A stretch of 64,000 nt of DNA, taken from assembly GCF_000020505.1 (NCBI RefSeq), contig NC_011027.1, positions 1,286,001 through 1,350,000 on the forward strand, given 5' to 3'. Position numbers and translations under genes: made by a program. Shown in pieces: positions 34,809 to 42,484 of this stretch (the stretch's first letter is position 1; the number at the start of each line of letters is the position of its first letter). Source of the DNA: Chlorobaculum parvum NCIB 8327. GTDB lineage: Bacteria > Bacteroidota > Chlorobiia > Chlorobiales > Chlorobiaceae. The notes under the pieces were generated by a model. That model was given only the letters and a program-made list of their open reading frames with translations, had not been told where the DNA came from and did not search any database.

Positions 34809-35165
34809 TCAGTTATACCGCCAAGCAGGAAACGTGGTGAGCGTGTTCCCGGCAAAGGCAATGCTGTCGTTGCCCGCGCAGCGCTGACAGGCGGCGCATG
34901 AGGTGAGTTCAGAAAGATTGTCGCTCCCGTCATCCTCCTGATGAAACAACAGCGAGGCTCCCTCCTGCTGAGCAGAGAAAAGCTCGTAAGCGTTCGTGGG
35001 AAACGATACCGGCCGCATCGGCACGACGAACGGCAGGCGAAACGGATCGTGAAGAAAACCGGGGATGAACCGGTTGAGAAGCGCCTGGAACAGCCGGTTT
35101 CGTAGCGCTCTGAATGAGGCGCGCAACCTGCCTGCCCAGGCAGATGGGACAAGGGGTTTTTTCAT
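34809..35165 (-). CDS. Unrecognised 118-residue protein with CxxC motif under a cobalamin riboswitch
   Basis: A small protein starting [20 protein letters not shown] at 35165, about 40 bases after the 3' end of a complete cobalamin riboswitch. The N-terminal 40 residues are basic and amphipathic. The middle is FRLPFVVPMRPVSFPTNAYEL, and near the C-terminus is SCAACQRCAGNDS, giving three cysteines in a C-x2-C-x2-C pattern that could bind metal or an Fe-S cluster. I know no family for it. The reading frame continues upstream into the riboswitch, so the ATG at 35165 is chosen on position. The TPM genes follow 65 bases downstream. Confidence 0.6.
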   Translation of the reverse strand: MKKPLVPSAWAGRLRASFRALRNRLFQALLNRFIPGFLHDPFRLPFVVPMRPVSFPTNAYELFSAQQEGASLLFHQEDDGSDNLSELTSCAACQRCAGNDSIAFAGNTLTTFPAWRYN

Positions 35166-35202
35166 GATGATATGGTGCTTTATTCCCGAAGCTTGTAAAA
35201 AA

Positions 35203-35395
35203 AGATGCGGCAGGTCTTCTGACTTTCCCGTGGTTTTGCCCTCCTTCCCGTCCCGAATTGTCGGGACAGTGGCCTTTTCGGCAAACCGTGTCAGCAGCCT
35301 TGCGACCGATGCGGGATTACAGCAGCGGGTACTGTTCCGGACTTGCACCGGATTCCCTTTTAAGCCCGTCACGATTCCATGCCGGGCACCACATG
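35203..35395 (-). promoter_or_regulatory. Second cobalamin riboswitch
   Basis: Read on the minus strand, this holds the standard AdoCbl riboswitch elements: GGTGCC near the 5' end, GGGAATCCGGTGCAAGTCCG, the core AACAGTACCCGCTGCTGTAA, and the B12-box AAAGTCAGAAGACCTGCCGC at about 35207-35226. A 7-T run follows immediately (GCATCTTTTTTT), suggesting control by transcription termination. It precedes a 118-residue unknown protein, not a recognised B12 gene. It is better conserved to the consensus than the btuB copy. Confidence 0.95.
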
Positions 35396-35487
35396 CTCGT
35401 GTAAAGTATATCAAAAACAGCGCTTCGAACCAATGCTCCGCGCGGAAATTTTCGATGACTCAAGAGTCCTCATCGCCGTCGTTCCAC

Positions 35488-36114
35488 TCATCCATTCGCC
35501 AGATCGGTGAGGTAGCGATGAGCGTAAAGCTTGTCGATTTTCGAAAGTTCGGTGAGCTGGTCGAAGAAGATCGCCTGAACACCGTAGTGCTGGCGGATGC
35601 GGTCGATCATCGACAGCCACAAATGCGCTGTCATCTCGGCGTCAGCCAACGCGCGGTGAAAGCTGCCGACTTTCGGTATGCCTGCATGGTTGACCAAAGT
35701 CTGCAACTTGTGGTTCGGAGCATCCTGATAAATCCGCCGCGACAGAAGCAACGAGCAGCAGCAATCGCCCTCGTAGGCTCGGCGCGCCCGTTTCAGCTCG
35801 AAGTCGAGAAAGCGCCGGTCGAACGAGGCGTTATGCGCCACGATGTTGTGCCCGGCGATAAAGTCCGAAAACCCGGCCATCACCTCTTCGCAGGGCGGCT
35901 CGACTTTGAGCATTTCGTTGGTAATGCCAGTATAGCTCTCGATGAACGGGCTGATCCGAAAGCCGGGATTCATCAGCCGCTGGAAACGGTCGACGATTAC
36001 GCCGTTTTCGAGAAGCACCGCGCCGATTTCGATGGCCCGGTCACCATACTGCGGCGACAAGCCCGTTGTTTCAAAGTCCAGCACCACCACGCTATCAGCC
36101 GACGCACGTTGCAT
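35488..36114 (-). CDS. DnaQ-like 3'-5' exonuclease (DEDDh)
   Basis: A 208-residue exonuclease domain protein. The first motif [10 protein letters not shown] supplies Asp13 and Glu15. Motif II is [19 protein letters not shown], and motif [19 protein letters not shown] gives the His and Asp of the DEDDh type. It resembles DNA polymerase III epsilon and PolC-type stand-alone exonucleases used in repair or proofreading. It lies 24 bases downstream of the HAD phosphatase gene. Start at the ATG 36114; a small shift is possible. Confidence 0.9.
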   Translation of the reverse strand: MQRASADSVVVLDFETTGLSPQYGDRAIEIGAVLLENGVIVDRFQRLMNPGFRISPFIESYTGITNEMLKVEPPCEEVMAGFSDFIAGHNIVAHNASFDRRFLDFELKRARRAYEGDCCCSLLLSRRIYQDAPNHKLQTLVNHAGIPKVGSFHRALADAEMTAHLWLSMIDRIRQHYGVQAIFFDQLTELSKIDKLYAHRYLTDLANG

Positions 36115-36138
36115 GAAAAAATATCCGGTTAAGATTGG

Positions 36139-36798
36139 TCAATCCGCCTCACCGCCGCCATGCAGGCACGACAGGATGTGCTCGAACGAATCGATGAGCC
36201 AGGTGGGATTCACCCCGCGCAGCTCCTCGGCAGAATGGTTCCCGTAGGTAACGGCGCAGGTATCGGCGGATGCCCGCTGGCCCATCTCGATGTCGAACAC
36301 CGTGTCGCCCACGACGAGGCACCGTTCCGCCGGAACAGCGAGGCGCGCCAGCGAGAGCTGCACCATGTCGGGCGCTGGCTTGCCCCGCTGCACATCCTGC
36401 GCTCCGGCGATGGAAGCAAAGTGCTGGAAAATGCCGAGATGCTGCATCATAGACAGAAGCCCCTGCCTGCTTTTACTGGAAGCGATAGCAAGCAAATACT
36501 CCCGCTGCAACAGCTCCAGCGTCTCCTTGACCTCCGGGAACAGACTGGTCGTGTCGAAAGCGATCTCCTTGTAATACTTCCGGTAACGCTCGACCGCCTC
36601 AGCGGCATCATCGGCTTCAAGCCCAAGCCCCATTTCAATCGTACGCTGCAACGGCAGTCCGATCCCGCGGCGGACAATTGCGGGATCGATCTCCGACAGC
36701 CTGAAATCACGCGCCACCAGCCGCATGGCCTCCATGATGCTCTGTTCGCTGTCGGCCAGCGTGCCGTCGAAATCAAACACAATGAGACGATACTTCAT
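36139..36798 (-). CDS. HAD-superfamily hydrolase (phosphoglycolate phosphatase-like)
   Basis: A 219-residue HAD hydrolase from the ATG at 36798 (MKYRLIVFDFDGTLADSEQSI); the in-frame ATG at 36822 is unlikely. The nucleophile motif DFDGTLADS is at 8-16, Thr/Ser in LAIASSKSRQGL (motif II), Lys in GKPAPDMVQLSL (motif III) and the acidic motif IV in CLVVGDTVFDIEMG. The helical cap at 15-80 resembles Gph/PGP. Substrates could include phosphoglycolate or other sugar phosphates. Its stop lies just upstream of the exonuclease gene. Confidence 0.88.
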   Translation of the reverse strand: MKYRLIVFDFDGTLADSEQSIMEAMRLVARDFRLSEIDPAIVRRGIGLPLQRTIEMGLGLEADDAAEAVERYRKYYKEIAFDTTSLFPEVKETLELLQREYLLAIASSKSRQGLLSMMQHLGIFQHFASIAGAQDVQRGKPAPDMVQLSLARLAVPAERCLVVGDTVFDIEMGQRASADTCAVTYGNHSAEELRGVNPTWLIDSFEHILSCLHGGGEAD

Positions 36799-36834
36799 GC
36801 CGCCATCACCTCCACGATTCAATGACGCTCCTCT

Positions 36835-37716
36835 TCACGACTGTGTGCGCGGTTCGAGATGCGTCACGACCTGCGAGTTCTGGATGACTTGATGCAGATG
36901 CGCTTCGATGCGCTCACACCAGTCGTGGCCGAGCTGCACGCTCCAGCTGGCCGGAACGAGAACGTCGAGCGTGATGAACGCCACATTGCCGCCCAGCCGC
37001 GTTTTGAGATTTTTGTATGTCACTTCGTCCCCGCACACCTCAAGCAGAGCGGTTTGGATTTCGGCAATCTGGTCGGGGGAGAGCGCGGCATCCATCATGC
37101 CGTCCGCGGTGCGTTTCAGAAGACGCCAACCGGTGAAGAGAATATTGAACGCCACGACGAGCGCAATGAGCGGATCGAGCCAGGTCAGTCCGGTGAGCCA
37201 CACCAGCGCAACACCGGCAATCACCCCGACGGAAGTCCAGACGTCGGTCATCAGGTGATGCGCGTCAGCTTCAAGCGTAATCGAGTGCTCCCGCTCGCCA
37301 ACCTTCAGCAGCGTGCGTGCGGTCAGGAGGTTCACCGCCCCGGCGCAAACGGAGACGACGAGAGCAGGCCCGACGTCATGCAGCGCCTGCGGATGAAAAA
37401 AGCGCTCGATCGCGCTGTAACCGATTCCGAGCGCAGCAATCAGGATCAGCAATCCCTCGAAGCCGCTCGAAAAATACTCCGCCTTGCCGTGCCCGAAAGC
37501 GTGGGATTCGTCCGCCGGACGCTCGGCCAAGGTCAGCATCGCCAGCGCCATCATCGCCCCGGCAAGATTGACGAACGATTCGAGCGCATCGGAGAGCAGC
37601 CCTACCGAGCCGGTCAGCTGCCACGCCGCCATTTTCAGCACAATGGTGACCAGAGCAGCTGTTATCGACAGCCACACAAAACGAGTAAGCGAATGGTTAC
37701 GGGATTGAGCGGACAT
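36835..37716 (-). CDS. Cation diffusion facilitator family transporter
   Basis: A 293-residue CDF metal-efflux protein with about six membrane helices. The metal-binding SDALESFVNLAG (about 38-49) and HAFGHGKAEYFSS (about 72-84) and later ADAHHLMTDVWTSVGV are the classical transport-site motifs (HD-HD or DD-HD type). A cytoplasmic C-terminal domain of about 80 residues follows. Zn, Co, Fe or Mn are the usual substrates. It is transcribed in the same direction as the HAD and exonuclease genes. Confidence 0.92.
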   Translation of the reverse strand: MSAQSRNHSLTRFVWLSITAALVTIVLKMAAWQLTGSVGLLSDALESFVNLAGAMMALAMLTLAERPADESHAFGHGKAEYFSSGFEGLLILIAALGIGYSAIERFFHPQALHDVGPALVVSVCAGAVNLLTARTLLKVGEREHSITLEADAHHLMTDVWTSVGVIAGVALVWLTGLTWLDPLIALVVAFNILFTGWRLLKRTADGMMDAALSPDQIAEIQTALLEVCGDEVTYKNLKTRLGGNVAFITLDVLVPASWSVQLGHDWCERIEAHLHQVIQNSQVVTHLEPRTQS

Positions 37717-37994
37717 GGTTATTATTTGCCAGTTTCACAAACGCGCAGATTCTTGCCATACAACAAGATACAGTCTGGAATGCATAGGAACCAAGGCACC
37801 ACTGCCAACAGAAAAATCATTACCGGAAGCCGTGTTCTCTCGGCATCAGCACGCGATCTGATTGCATCTCTTTGAGAAAGTCGGTAACATAGTAATGATG
37901 CCCTTAAGTTGCTCCTGCTTTTTCAGAAAATTCAACGTTTTTCACGATCACTGAAATAACACGATGAGCTGAACATCAAAACAAGGAGGAGATT

Positions 37995-38312
37995 ATGGCA
38001 ACCCATTTCGGGCAAATCGATGCCTACTTCATCAATATGCTTGACCCTAAAACCCATGGGGGCAAGCGATTAATCAATCTGTTCGGGAGTTTTGGTAGAG
38101 CTGTTGTGTGGTTCATTCCGGACGGCCATCCCCTGCCGGGCAACAAAATACGCTCAATAACACACTTCATTGACGTTCACTATCATATCCGTGACTGGGA
38201 AGCAATCGTCGATATACTTCGGCATGAAAAACCGGTGTATTTCAACTACAATGAAGCAGACAATTCCGCACAAATCTACACAGGAAGCGAACCGGTAGGA
38301 GAGGACGAATAA
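37995..38312 (+). CDS. Hypothetical 105-residue protein
   Basis: A small cytoplasmic protein with no signal or membrane segments, starting after a clear AAGGAGG ribosome site (about 37982-37988). Notable segments are GSFGRAVVWFIPDGHPLPG and RSITHFIDVHYHIRDWEAIVDILRHEKPVYFNYNE. I do not recognise the family. It is isolated on the plus strand between divergently oriented genes and is followed by a GC-rich hairpin. Codon usage looks normal, so it is probably real. Confidence 0.7.
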   Translation: MATHFGQIDAYFINMLDPKTHGGKRLINLFGSFGRAVVWFIPDGHPLPGNKIRSITHFIDVHYHIRDWEAIVDILRHEKPVYFNYNEADNSAQIYTGSEPVGEDE

Positions 38313-38332
38313 AGACACCTAATGAACCAGCC

Positions 38333-38365
38333 CCCCGGAGTTGATTGATCGAACAAACTCCGGGG
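38333..38365 (+). terminator. Hairpin after the 105-residue gene
   Basis: A 10-bp inverted repeat (CCCCGGAGTT / AACTCCGGGG) with a 13-base loop, 21 bases after the stop codon. Only a short T stretch follows, so it may be a weak intrinsic terminator or a protective 3' hairpin. Confidence 0.55.
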
Positions 38366-38508
38366 AGATTTCCCACCTGCTCTATTCCTCATTCACTTTC
38401 GAAAAATCACACCGCAAAGCTTTATCACGCTCTTTTTCCGACTCGAAATTCCAGTCATTCGGCAATCCTGGTGACATGATGAAACCAACAAACACCTTGC
38501 GGACTTGC

Positions 38509-40005
38509 TCATCTTTCAGTTTTTTCTTGACGCCACACCAGTTCAAAGATGCTGCCCTTGTCCGGCTCACTTGTGACCGAGACGGTGATGGACTGGAGGT
38601 CGGCCAGTTTTTTGACGATTGACAGACCGAGGCCCGTGCCGCCAGTCCCCGCACTCCGCGACTCGTCAACGCGGTAGAAGCGGTCGAAGATCGCAAGAAG
38701 CTGCGCTTCCGGAATGCCGACTCCGTGGTCTTCGATGGCGCAAATCACTGCGCCGTCGCGCCGCCCGATCCGGATTTCAACCGGCGAGCCTTCGGGCGAA
38801 TAGTTGATCGCGTTGGAGAGAAGATTGCCAAGCATGATCTCAAGCAGCGCGGGATCGGCGGGGACCACGCCAGGGCGGCTGTCATGCAGCGTGATGGCGA
38901 TGCCCTTTTGAGCGGCTATGGGTTGCAAGCGTTCCAAAACGGCGTTGACGGGCTGTGCTAGATCAACCTCGGTGATGGTGGGCTTGCCGCTCTGACTCTC
39001 GTAACGAGCCAGCATCAGGAGCTGGTCGATCAGCCGCGCCATGCGGTTCAGCTCCGCGAGGCAAATGCGGACGCGGCTTTCGTAATGCTCGGCCTCTCGC
39101 GGCTTGCGCACCAGCACTTCGAGCGTTCCCTTAACCACCGAAAGCGGCGTTTTCAGCTCGTGCGCCGCATCGGAAGTGAACTGCTTTTCACGCCCGAACG
39201 CCTGTTGCAGGCGGTCGAGCAGCGCGTTCACCGTCACCGACATCCGGTACAGCTCATCGCGGTTCCGGGGCAGGGCTATGCGCTGGTCGAGGTTCGACTG
39301 CGTGATCGTCTCCGCCGTGGCGATCACCTCGTCGATCGGCCTGATGCTCTGTCCGGCAATCAACCGCGTCACGACGAAAAGCAGAATGATGATGACGGGA
39401 AACGAAATGAGCATCGTCGTGGACATGTCGCGCAGCACAAGAATCGCGCCACGCAGCGGCACGGCAACGACGAGGTAACCGTTGATTTTGCCGTCACTGC
39501 CCAGGAGCGGTAGCTGGAGCTGACGCACCGTCGAGCTGCCGACCGTGCTGTTGCGCAAGACAGGCTCGCGGTTGCCATTCTCGACGCTCAGCACGTTCTC
39601 GAACAGGCTTTCCGATTTCTGGACGATTCGTCCCTCGGCGTCCGAAAACTGCACGAACTCGACGTCGAGGTCTCTGCGGCGACCGCGTTGGTGATGCCGT
39701 TCGCGGTCGCCTTGATGATCCGCCTCTTCGTCGTCAACATGAACGCCGCCTCGGACGAAGCCCTCGAAATTATCGTTACAGATACGCCCCTCGCGAAGCG
39801 TCTCGGCAGCCTCATGGCGAAGCTCCTCGTCGAGGTGACGATAGACCACGTTATCGACCGTGAAGATGATGGCGGCAAAGACGATGGCAATCAGTACAGC
39901 GGTCGCGCCGGTGTAGTAGAGGGCGATCCGGCTGCGCAGGCTCATCGAGGAGAAAATCCGCCTGCGCCGGGAGCGACCCGAAGCCGTACCGGACGAGGTC
40001 GTCAT
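38509..40005 (-). CDS. Sensor histidine kinase with charged His-rich periplasmic stretch
   Basis: A 498-residue membrane histidine kinase: TM1 at about 28-50, an extracytoplasmic part at 51-196, TM2 at about 197-214, HAMP at about 215-268, DHp with phosphoacceptor His282 (SDAAHELKTPLS), then the catalytic domain with NLLSNAINYSPEG (N-box) and GTGGTGLGLSIVKKLA (G-box). The periplasmic part has an unusual Asp/Glu/His/Arg-rich run at 89-112 (HVDDEEADHQ, RERHHQRGRRR), which could bind metal. The start overlaps the response regulator stop by 4 bases. It is a three-gene operon with the regulator and a DUF4405 protein. Confidence 0.9.
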   Translation of the reverse strand: MTTSSGTASGRSRRRRIFSSMSLRSRIALYYTGATAVLIAIVFAAIIFTVDNVVYRHLDEELRHEAAETLREGRICNDNFEGFVRGGVHVDDEEADHQGDRERHHQRGRRRDLDVEFVQFSDAEGRIVQKSESLFENVLSVENGNREPVLRNSTVGSSTVRQLQLPLLGSDGKINGYLVVAVPLRGAILVLRDMSTTMLISFPVIIILLFVVTRLIAGQSIRPIDEVIATAETITQSNLDQRIALPRNRDELYRMSVTVNALLDRLQQAFGREKQFTSDAAHELKTPLSVVKGTLEVLVRKPREAEHYESRVRICLAELNRMARLIDQLLMLARYESQSGKPTITEVDLAQPVNAVLERLQPIAAQKGIAITLHDSRPGVVPADPALLEIMLGNLLSNAINYSPEGSPVEIRIGRRDGAVICAIEDHGVGIPEAQLLAIFDRFYRVDESRSAGTGGTGLGLSIVKKLADLQSITVSVTSEPDKGSIFELVWRQEKTER

Positions 40006-40685
40006 TGCGCCTCTCCGCCCTCGTCGCGAATGATGTAGCCCACGCCGCGGATGGTCTGGATGAGATCACGGCATCCGGCCGCATCAAGCTTTTTGCGAAG
40101 GAAGTTGATGTAGACGTCGATCACCGAGGTGTCGGAATCGAAGTGCATGTCCCACACATGCTCGATGATGCGGCTCCGGGTGCAGACCCGCCCCTTGTTA
40201 CGCAAAAGAAATTCGAGCAGCGCGAACTCTTTTGGCGTAAGGGCCAGATCGATAGACTCACACCGGGCCTGATGGGAAGCGGGATCGACCGTCAGTTCAC
40301 CGGTGCTCAGCTTGGAACTTTCGCTGCCCCGCCGTCGCAACTGCACACGGATGCGAGCCAGCAGCTCCTCGAATTCAAAGGGCTTGCGGATGTAGTCGTT
40401 CGCGCCTGCATCGAGACCGAACACAACATCCTCGATGGTGTCCTTTGCCGTCAGGAAAATGATCGGCACATCGTTGCCCTCCTTGCGCAGTCTCCGACAC
40501 ACCTCGATACCGCTGATGCCGGGAATCATCCAGTCCACGAGCAAAAGATCGTACTCGTTGGTCATGGCAAGGTCGAGCCCCGTGCGGCCGTCGCTGGCGA
40601 CATCGACCGCAAAGTACTCTTCTTCAAGGCCCTCCTTCAGAAAGCCCGCGATTCCCGGTTCATCTTCGATAATCAGCAGTCTCAT
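40002..40685 (-). CDS. OmpR/PhoB-family response regulator
   Basis: A 227-residue two-domain regulator. The receiver domain has the acidic pocket EDE (7-9), phosphoacceptor Asp51 (LLLVDWMIPG), Thr in IFLTAKD and Lys in YIRKPFEFEELLARI. The C-terminal winged-helix domain shows LTPKEFALLEFLLRNKGRVCTRSRIIEHVWD and VIDVYINFLRKKLD. It pairs with the histidine kinase whose start overlaps its stop, and it follows the DUF4405 gene by 12 bases. The three genes are likely to be autoregulated. Confidence 0.95.
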   Translation of the reverse strand: MRLLIIEDEPGIAGFLKEGLEEEYFAVDVASDGRTGLDLAMTNEYDLLLVDWMIPGISGIEVCRRLRKEGNDVPIIFLTAKDTIEDVVFGLDAGANDYIRKPFEFEELLARIRVQLRRRGSESSKLSTGELTVDPASHQARCESIDLALTPKEFALLEFLLRNKGRVCTRSRIIEHVWDMHFDSDTSVIDVYINFLRKKLDAAGCRDLIQTIRGVGYIIRDEGGEAQ

Positions 40686-40697
40686 GCGGCGTTTGGA

Positions 40698-41240
40698 TTA
40701 ATGATCGTCATCATCGTCGCCATGCTCACCACCGCCCTGTTTGCCGATCAGCGCGCCGAGCAGTTCGGATGGGCTCTTGCCGTTGGCCGAAGCGATACCG
40801 GCAATCGTCTGCGATGGCGCATCGACGGCAAAACCGTTATTGCGGAGCTTCGCCATCAGCTCGTCGGGCTGCTGCTTCACCACCAGCGCCACGGTTTCAA
40901 GCGATGACGATTCGAGCATCTTTGCCGATGCTCGGGCAACGCGCTTGCCGTTCTCGTGCTCCTTATCACCGAGGAATGGCATTGCCGAAACCACCGTCAC
41001 GACGGCACACAAGCCGATGATCGACATGGCGAGCTTTTTTGAAAAATAGCCCGTAAAGGCTTTCCAGTTCGCGATCACGTGAAAAACAACGCCTGCGACG
41101 AGCAGCCAGCCAAGCCACTCGTGAACCGGCTTGACCAGCCCTTTTTCAAATTCAAAAAACAGAAACACGCCGGTAACGGCGGAAATCAGAAGTGCCCCGG
41201 TCACAAGCGGCGTAGCCCAGGATCGAATGTTAGCTTTCAT
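40698..41240 (-). CDS. DUF4405-domain membrane protein with acidic His-containing tail
   Basis: A 180-residue protein with four predicted helices, of which the first three are at about 10-30, 36-56 and 73-91. The histidines in PVHEWLGWLLVAGVVFHVIANW are spaced like heme ligands of cytochrome b-type DUF4405 proteins. A soluble tail ends GGGEHGDDDDDH, which may bind metal. It is the first gene of the operon with the response regulator and kinase, so its level probably follows the signal that the kinase senses. Confidence 0.8.
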   Translation of the reverse strand: MKANIRSWATPLVTGALLISAVTGVFLFFEFEKGLVKPVHEWLGWLLVAGVVFHVIANWKAFTGYFSKKLAMSIIGLCAVVTVVSAMPFLGDKEHENGKRVARASAKMLESSSLETVALVVKQQPDELMAKLRNNGFAVDAPSQTIAGIASANGKSPSELLGALIGKQGGGEHGDDDDDH

Positions 41241-41435
41241 GGTGTCTCAAGGTTTTTGCATGGTTGAATACGTTTACTCAAAGGCTGAAAAATCAGCTTG
41301 AGAAAACATACCCGCATCGACCTTAAAACAGGATAAACATCATCTTAAAAAACGCTTAAAAATCAGCGACCGCCAAAACCGGCATCTACGTAACGTTGCG
41401 AACACCGACGGCTCCTCTGTCCACGAATTCCCCCG

Positions 41436-41942
41436 TCACCCCTTCCTCCCGAACCGCCGATAAATTGAGATGATCCAGGCCACGCAGAAAGTGAGGTAGA
41501 TGGCAAAGCTGGTAACGATGTGCGTCAGCTTTGTCGCTTTTCCGAGGGAGACCTGAAATGACTGGTGCATGAGGTCGAGCAGGAAAAGCAGCGTGGCAGA
41601 ACCGCCTAGAAGCAGGCCCGTCCTGAGCCAGGCGAGTGTTTCATCCTGACGCTCAGGGGCAAGCCAGTACTCCTTGTTGGGAATATTGAGCCACGAGGTA
41701 TGACCCGGCGTAAGCGTCCGCTTCACCCAGGCCCAGGTGGCCACGAGGAGTAGGCCGATGATGCCGTACCAGATGAAAAACACACTTTTCGCCCCCCAGG
41801 CATCCGGCTCTCCCCAAAGCCCGAAGTGAGTGGCAACCCGGTCTGGCAGAATGGTGTAGTGGTAAATAGCGTGAGCAACGATGAGTGCGCTGAGTAGTGA
41901 GAAGAGCGCAAGCGCTAACGGGTGCTGGTTTCTGTTTGGCAT
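41436..41942 (-). CDS. DUF1648 domain-containing membrane protein
   Basis: A 168-residue integral membrane protein with about four hydrophobic segments. The N-terminal LSALIVAHAIYHYTILPDRVATHFGLWGEPDAWGAKSVF fits the DUF1648 signature (LPDxxxxHFxxxGxxD), seen in SdpI-like immunity and transport proteins. The function is unknown. It is followed downstream by a 195-base spacer and preceded by the unknown secreted-protein gene with 63 bases between, so co-transcription is possible. Confidence 0.82.
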   Translation of the reverse strand: MPNRNQHPLALALFSLLSALIVAHAIYHYTILPDRVATHFGLWGEPDAWGAKSVFFIWYGIIGLLLVATWAWVKRTLTPGHTSWLNIPNKEYWLAPERQDETLAWLRTGLLLGGSATLLFLLDLMHQSFQVSLGKATKLTHIVTSFAIYLTFCVAWIISIYRRFGRKG

Positions 41943-42005
41943 GATCGGGCATTTGTTTTAAAAACTGCTTTTCAGACCTTTTCCGGCTCAGGATCAAAAT
42001 CTTTG

Positions 42006-42470
42006 TCAACGTTCCGGAGTTCCGGCAGGCAGAATAGAAGCAGGAAGTCCGGGAAATCGATCGAGCAGTTTGCTGAAATAGTCGGGATTATCGATGCACT
42101 CCGGATTATCAGGCTCGGTGCAGGGAATTTCAACAACCCTCCAGCGCCCATCCGTCTTGCGCAAGAGCGCGGAAAAATCCTCATATCTGGAGCCGCCATC
42201 CTTTGAGCGCGGCATGGTATGTACCCACGCCCAGCCGCCGCTGACCTTCATCTCCCTGACGACAAATGCCACGTCGAGATTGTGCTGCTTTTGGAGCTCC
42301 GCGCGCATGGCATCGAGTATCGCCTTGCGCTCCACGCTGTCCGGTGGCGGAGTATAGACGCGCTGCACCTTACCAGAGAAACCCAGGGATTGCGCCGGAG
42401 CAACCATGGCAAGGAACGACGCCACTAAAAGCAGCTGCGTAAAAAAATGGTTCAGTTGATTGCGTTTCAT
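42006..42470 (-). CDS. Secreted hypothetical protein
   Basis: A 154-residue protein with a Sec signal peptide (TQLLLVASFLAMVAPAQS, cleavage near residue 28). The mature part has VERKAILDAMRAELQKQHNLDVAFVVREMKVSGGWAWV and LLRKTDGRWRVVEIPC, a pattern also seen in periplasmic NTF2-like or ketosteroid isomerase-like proteins. There are two cysteines near the C-terminus (PCTEPDNPEC) that may form a disulphide. Function unknown. It follows the DUF3999 gene by 14 bases. Confidence 0.7.
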   Translation of the reverse strand: MKRNQLNHFFTQLLLVASFLAMVAPAQSLGFSGKVQRVYTPPPDSVERKAILDAMRAELQKQHNLDVAFVVREMKVSGGWAWVHTMPRSKDGGSRYEDFSALLRKTDGRWRVVEIPCTEPDNPECIDNPDYFSKLLDRFPGLPASILPAGTPER

Positions 42471-42484
42471 TTCAAAATTCAGTG

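Noticed and set aside
39588-39890. Frameshift in the histidine kinase periplasmic region
   Set aside because: An alternative frame is open here, but the kinase frame resumes correctly (VEFVQFSDAEGRIV) without stops, so a single frameshift is excluded. A compensating pair remains possible but is not required.
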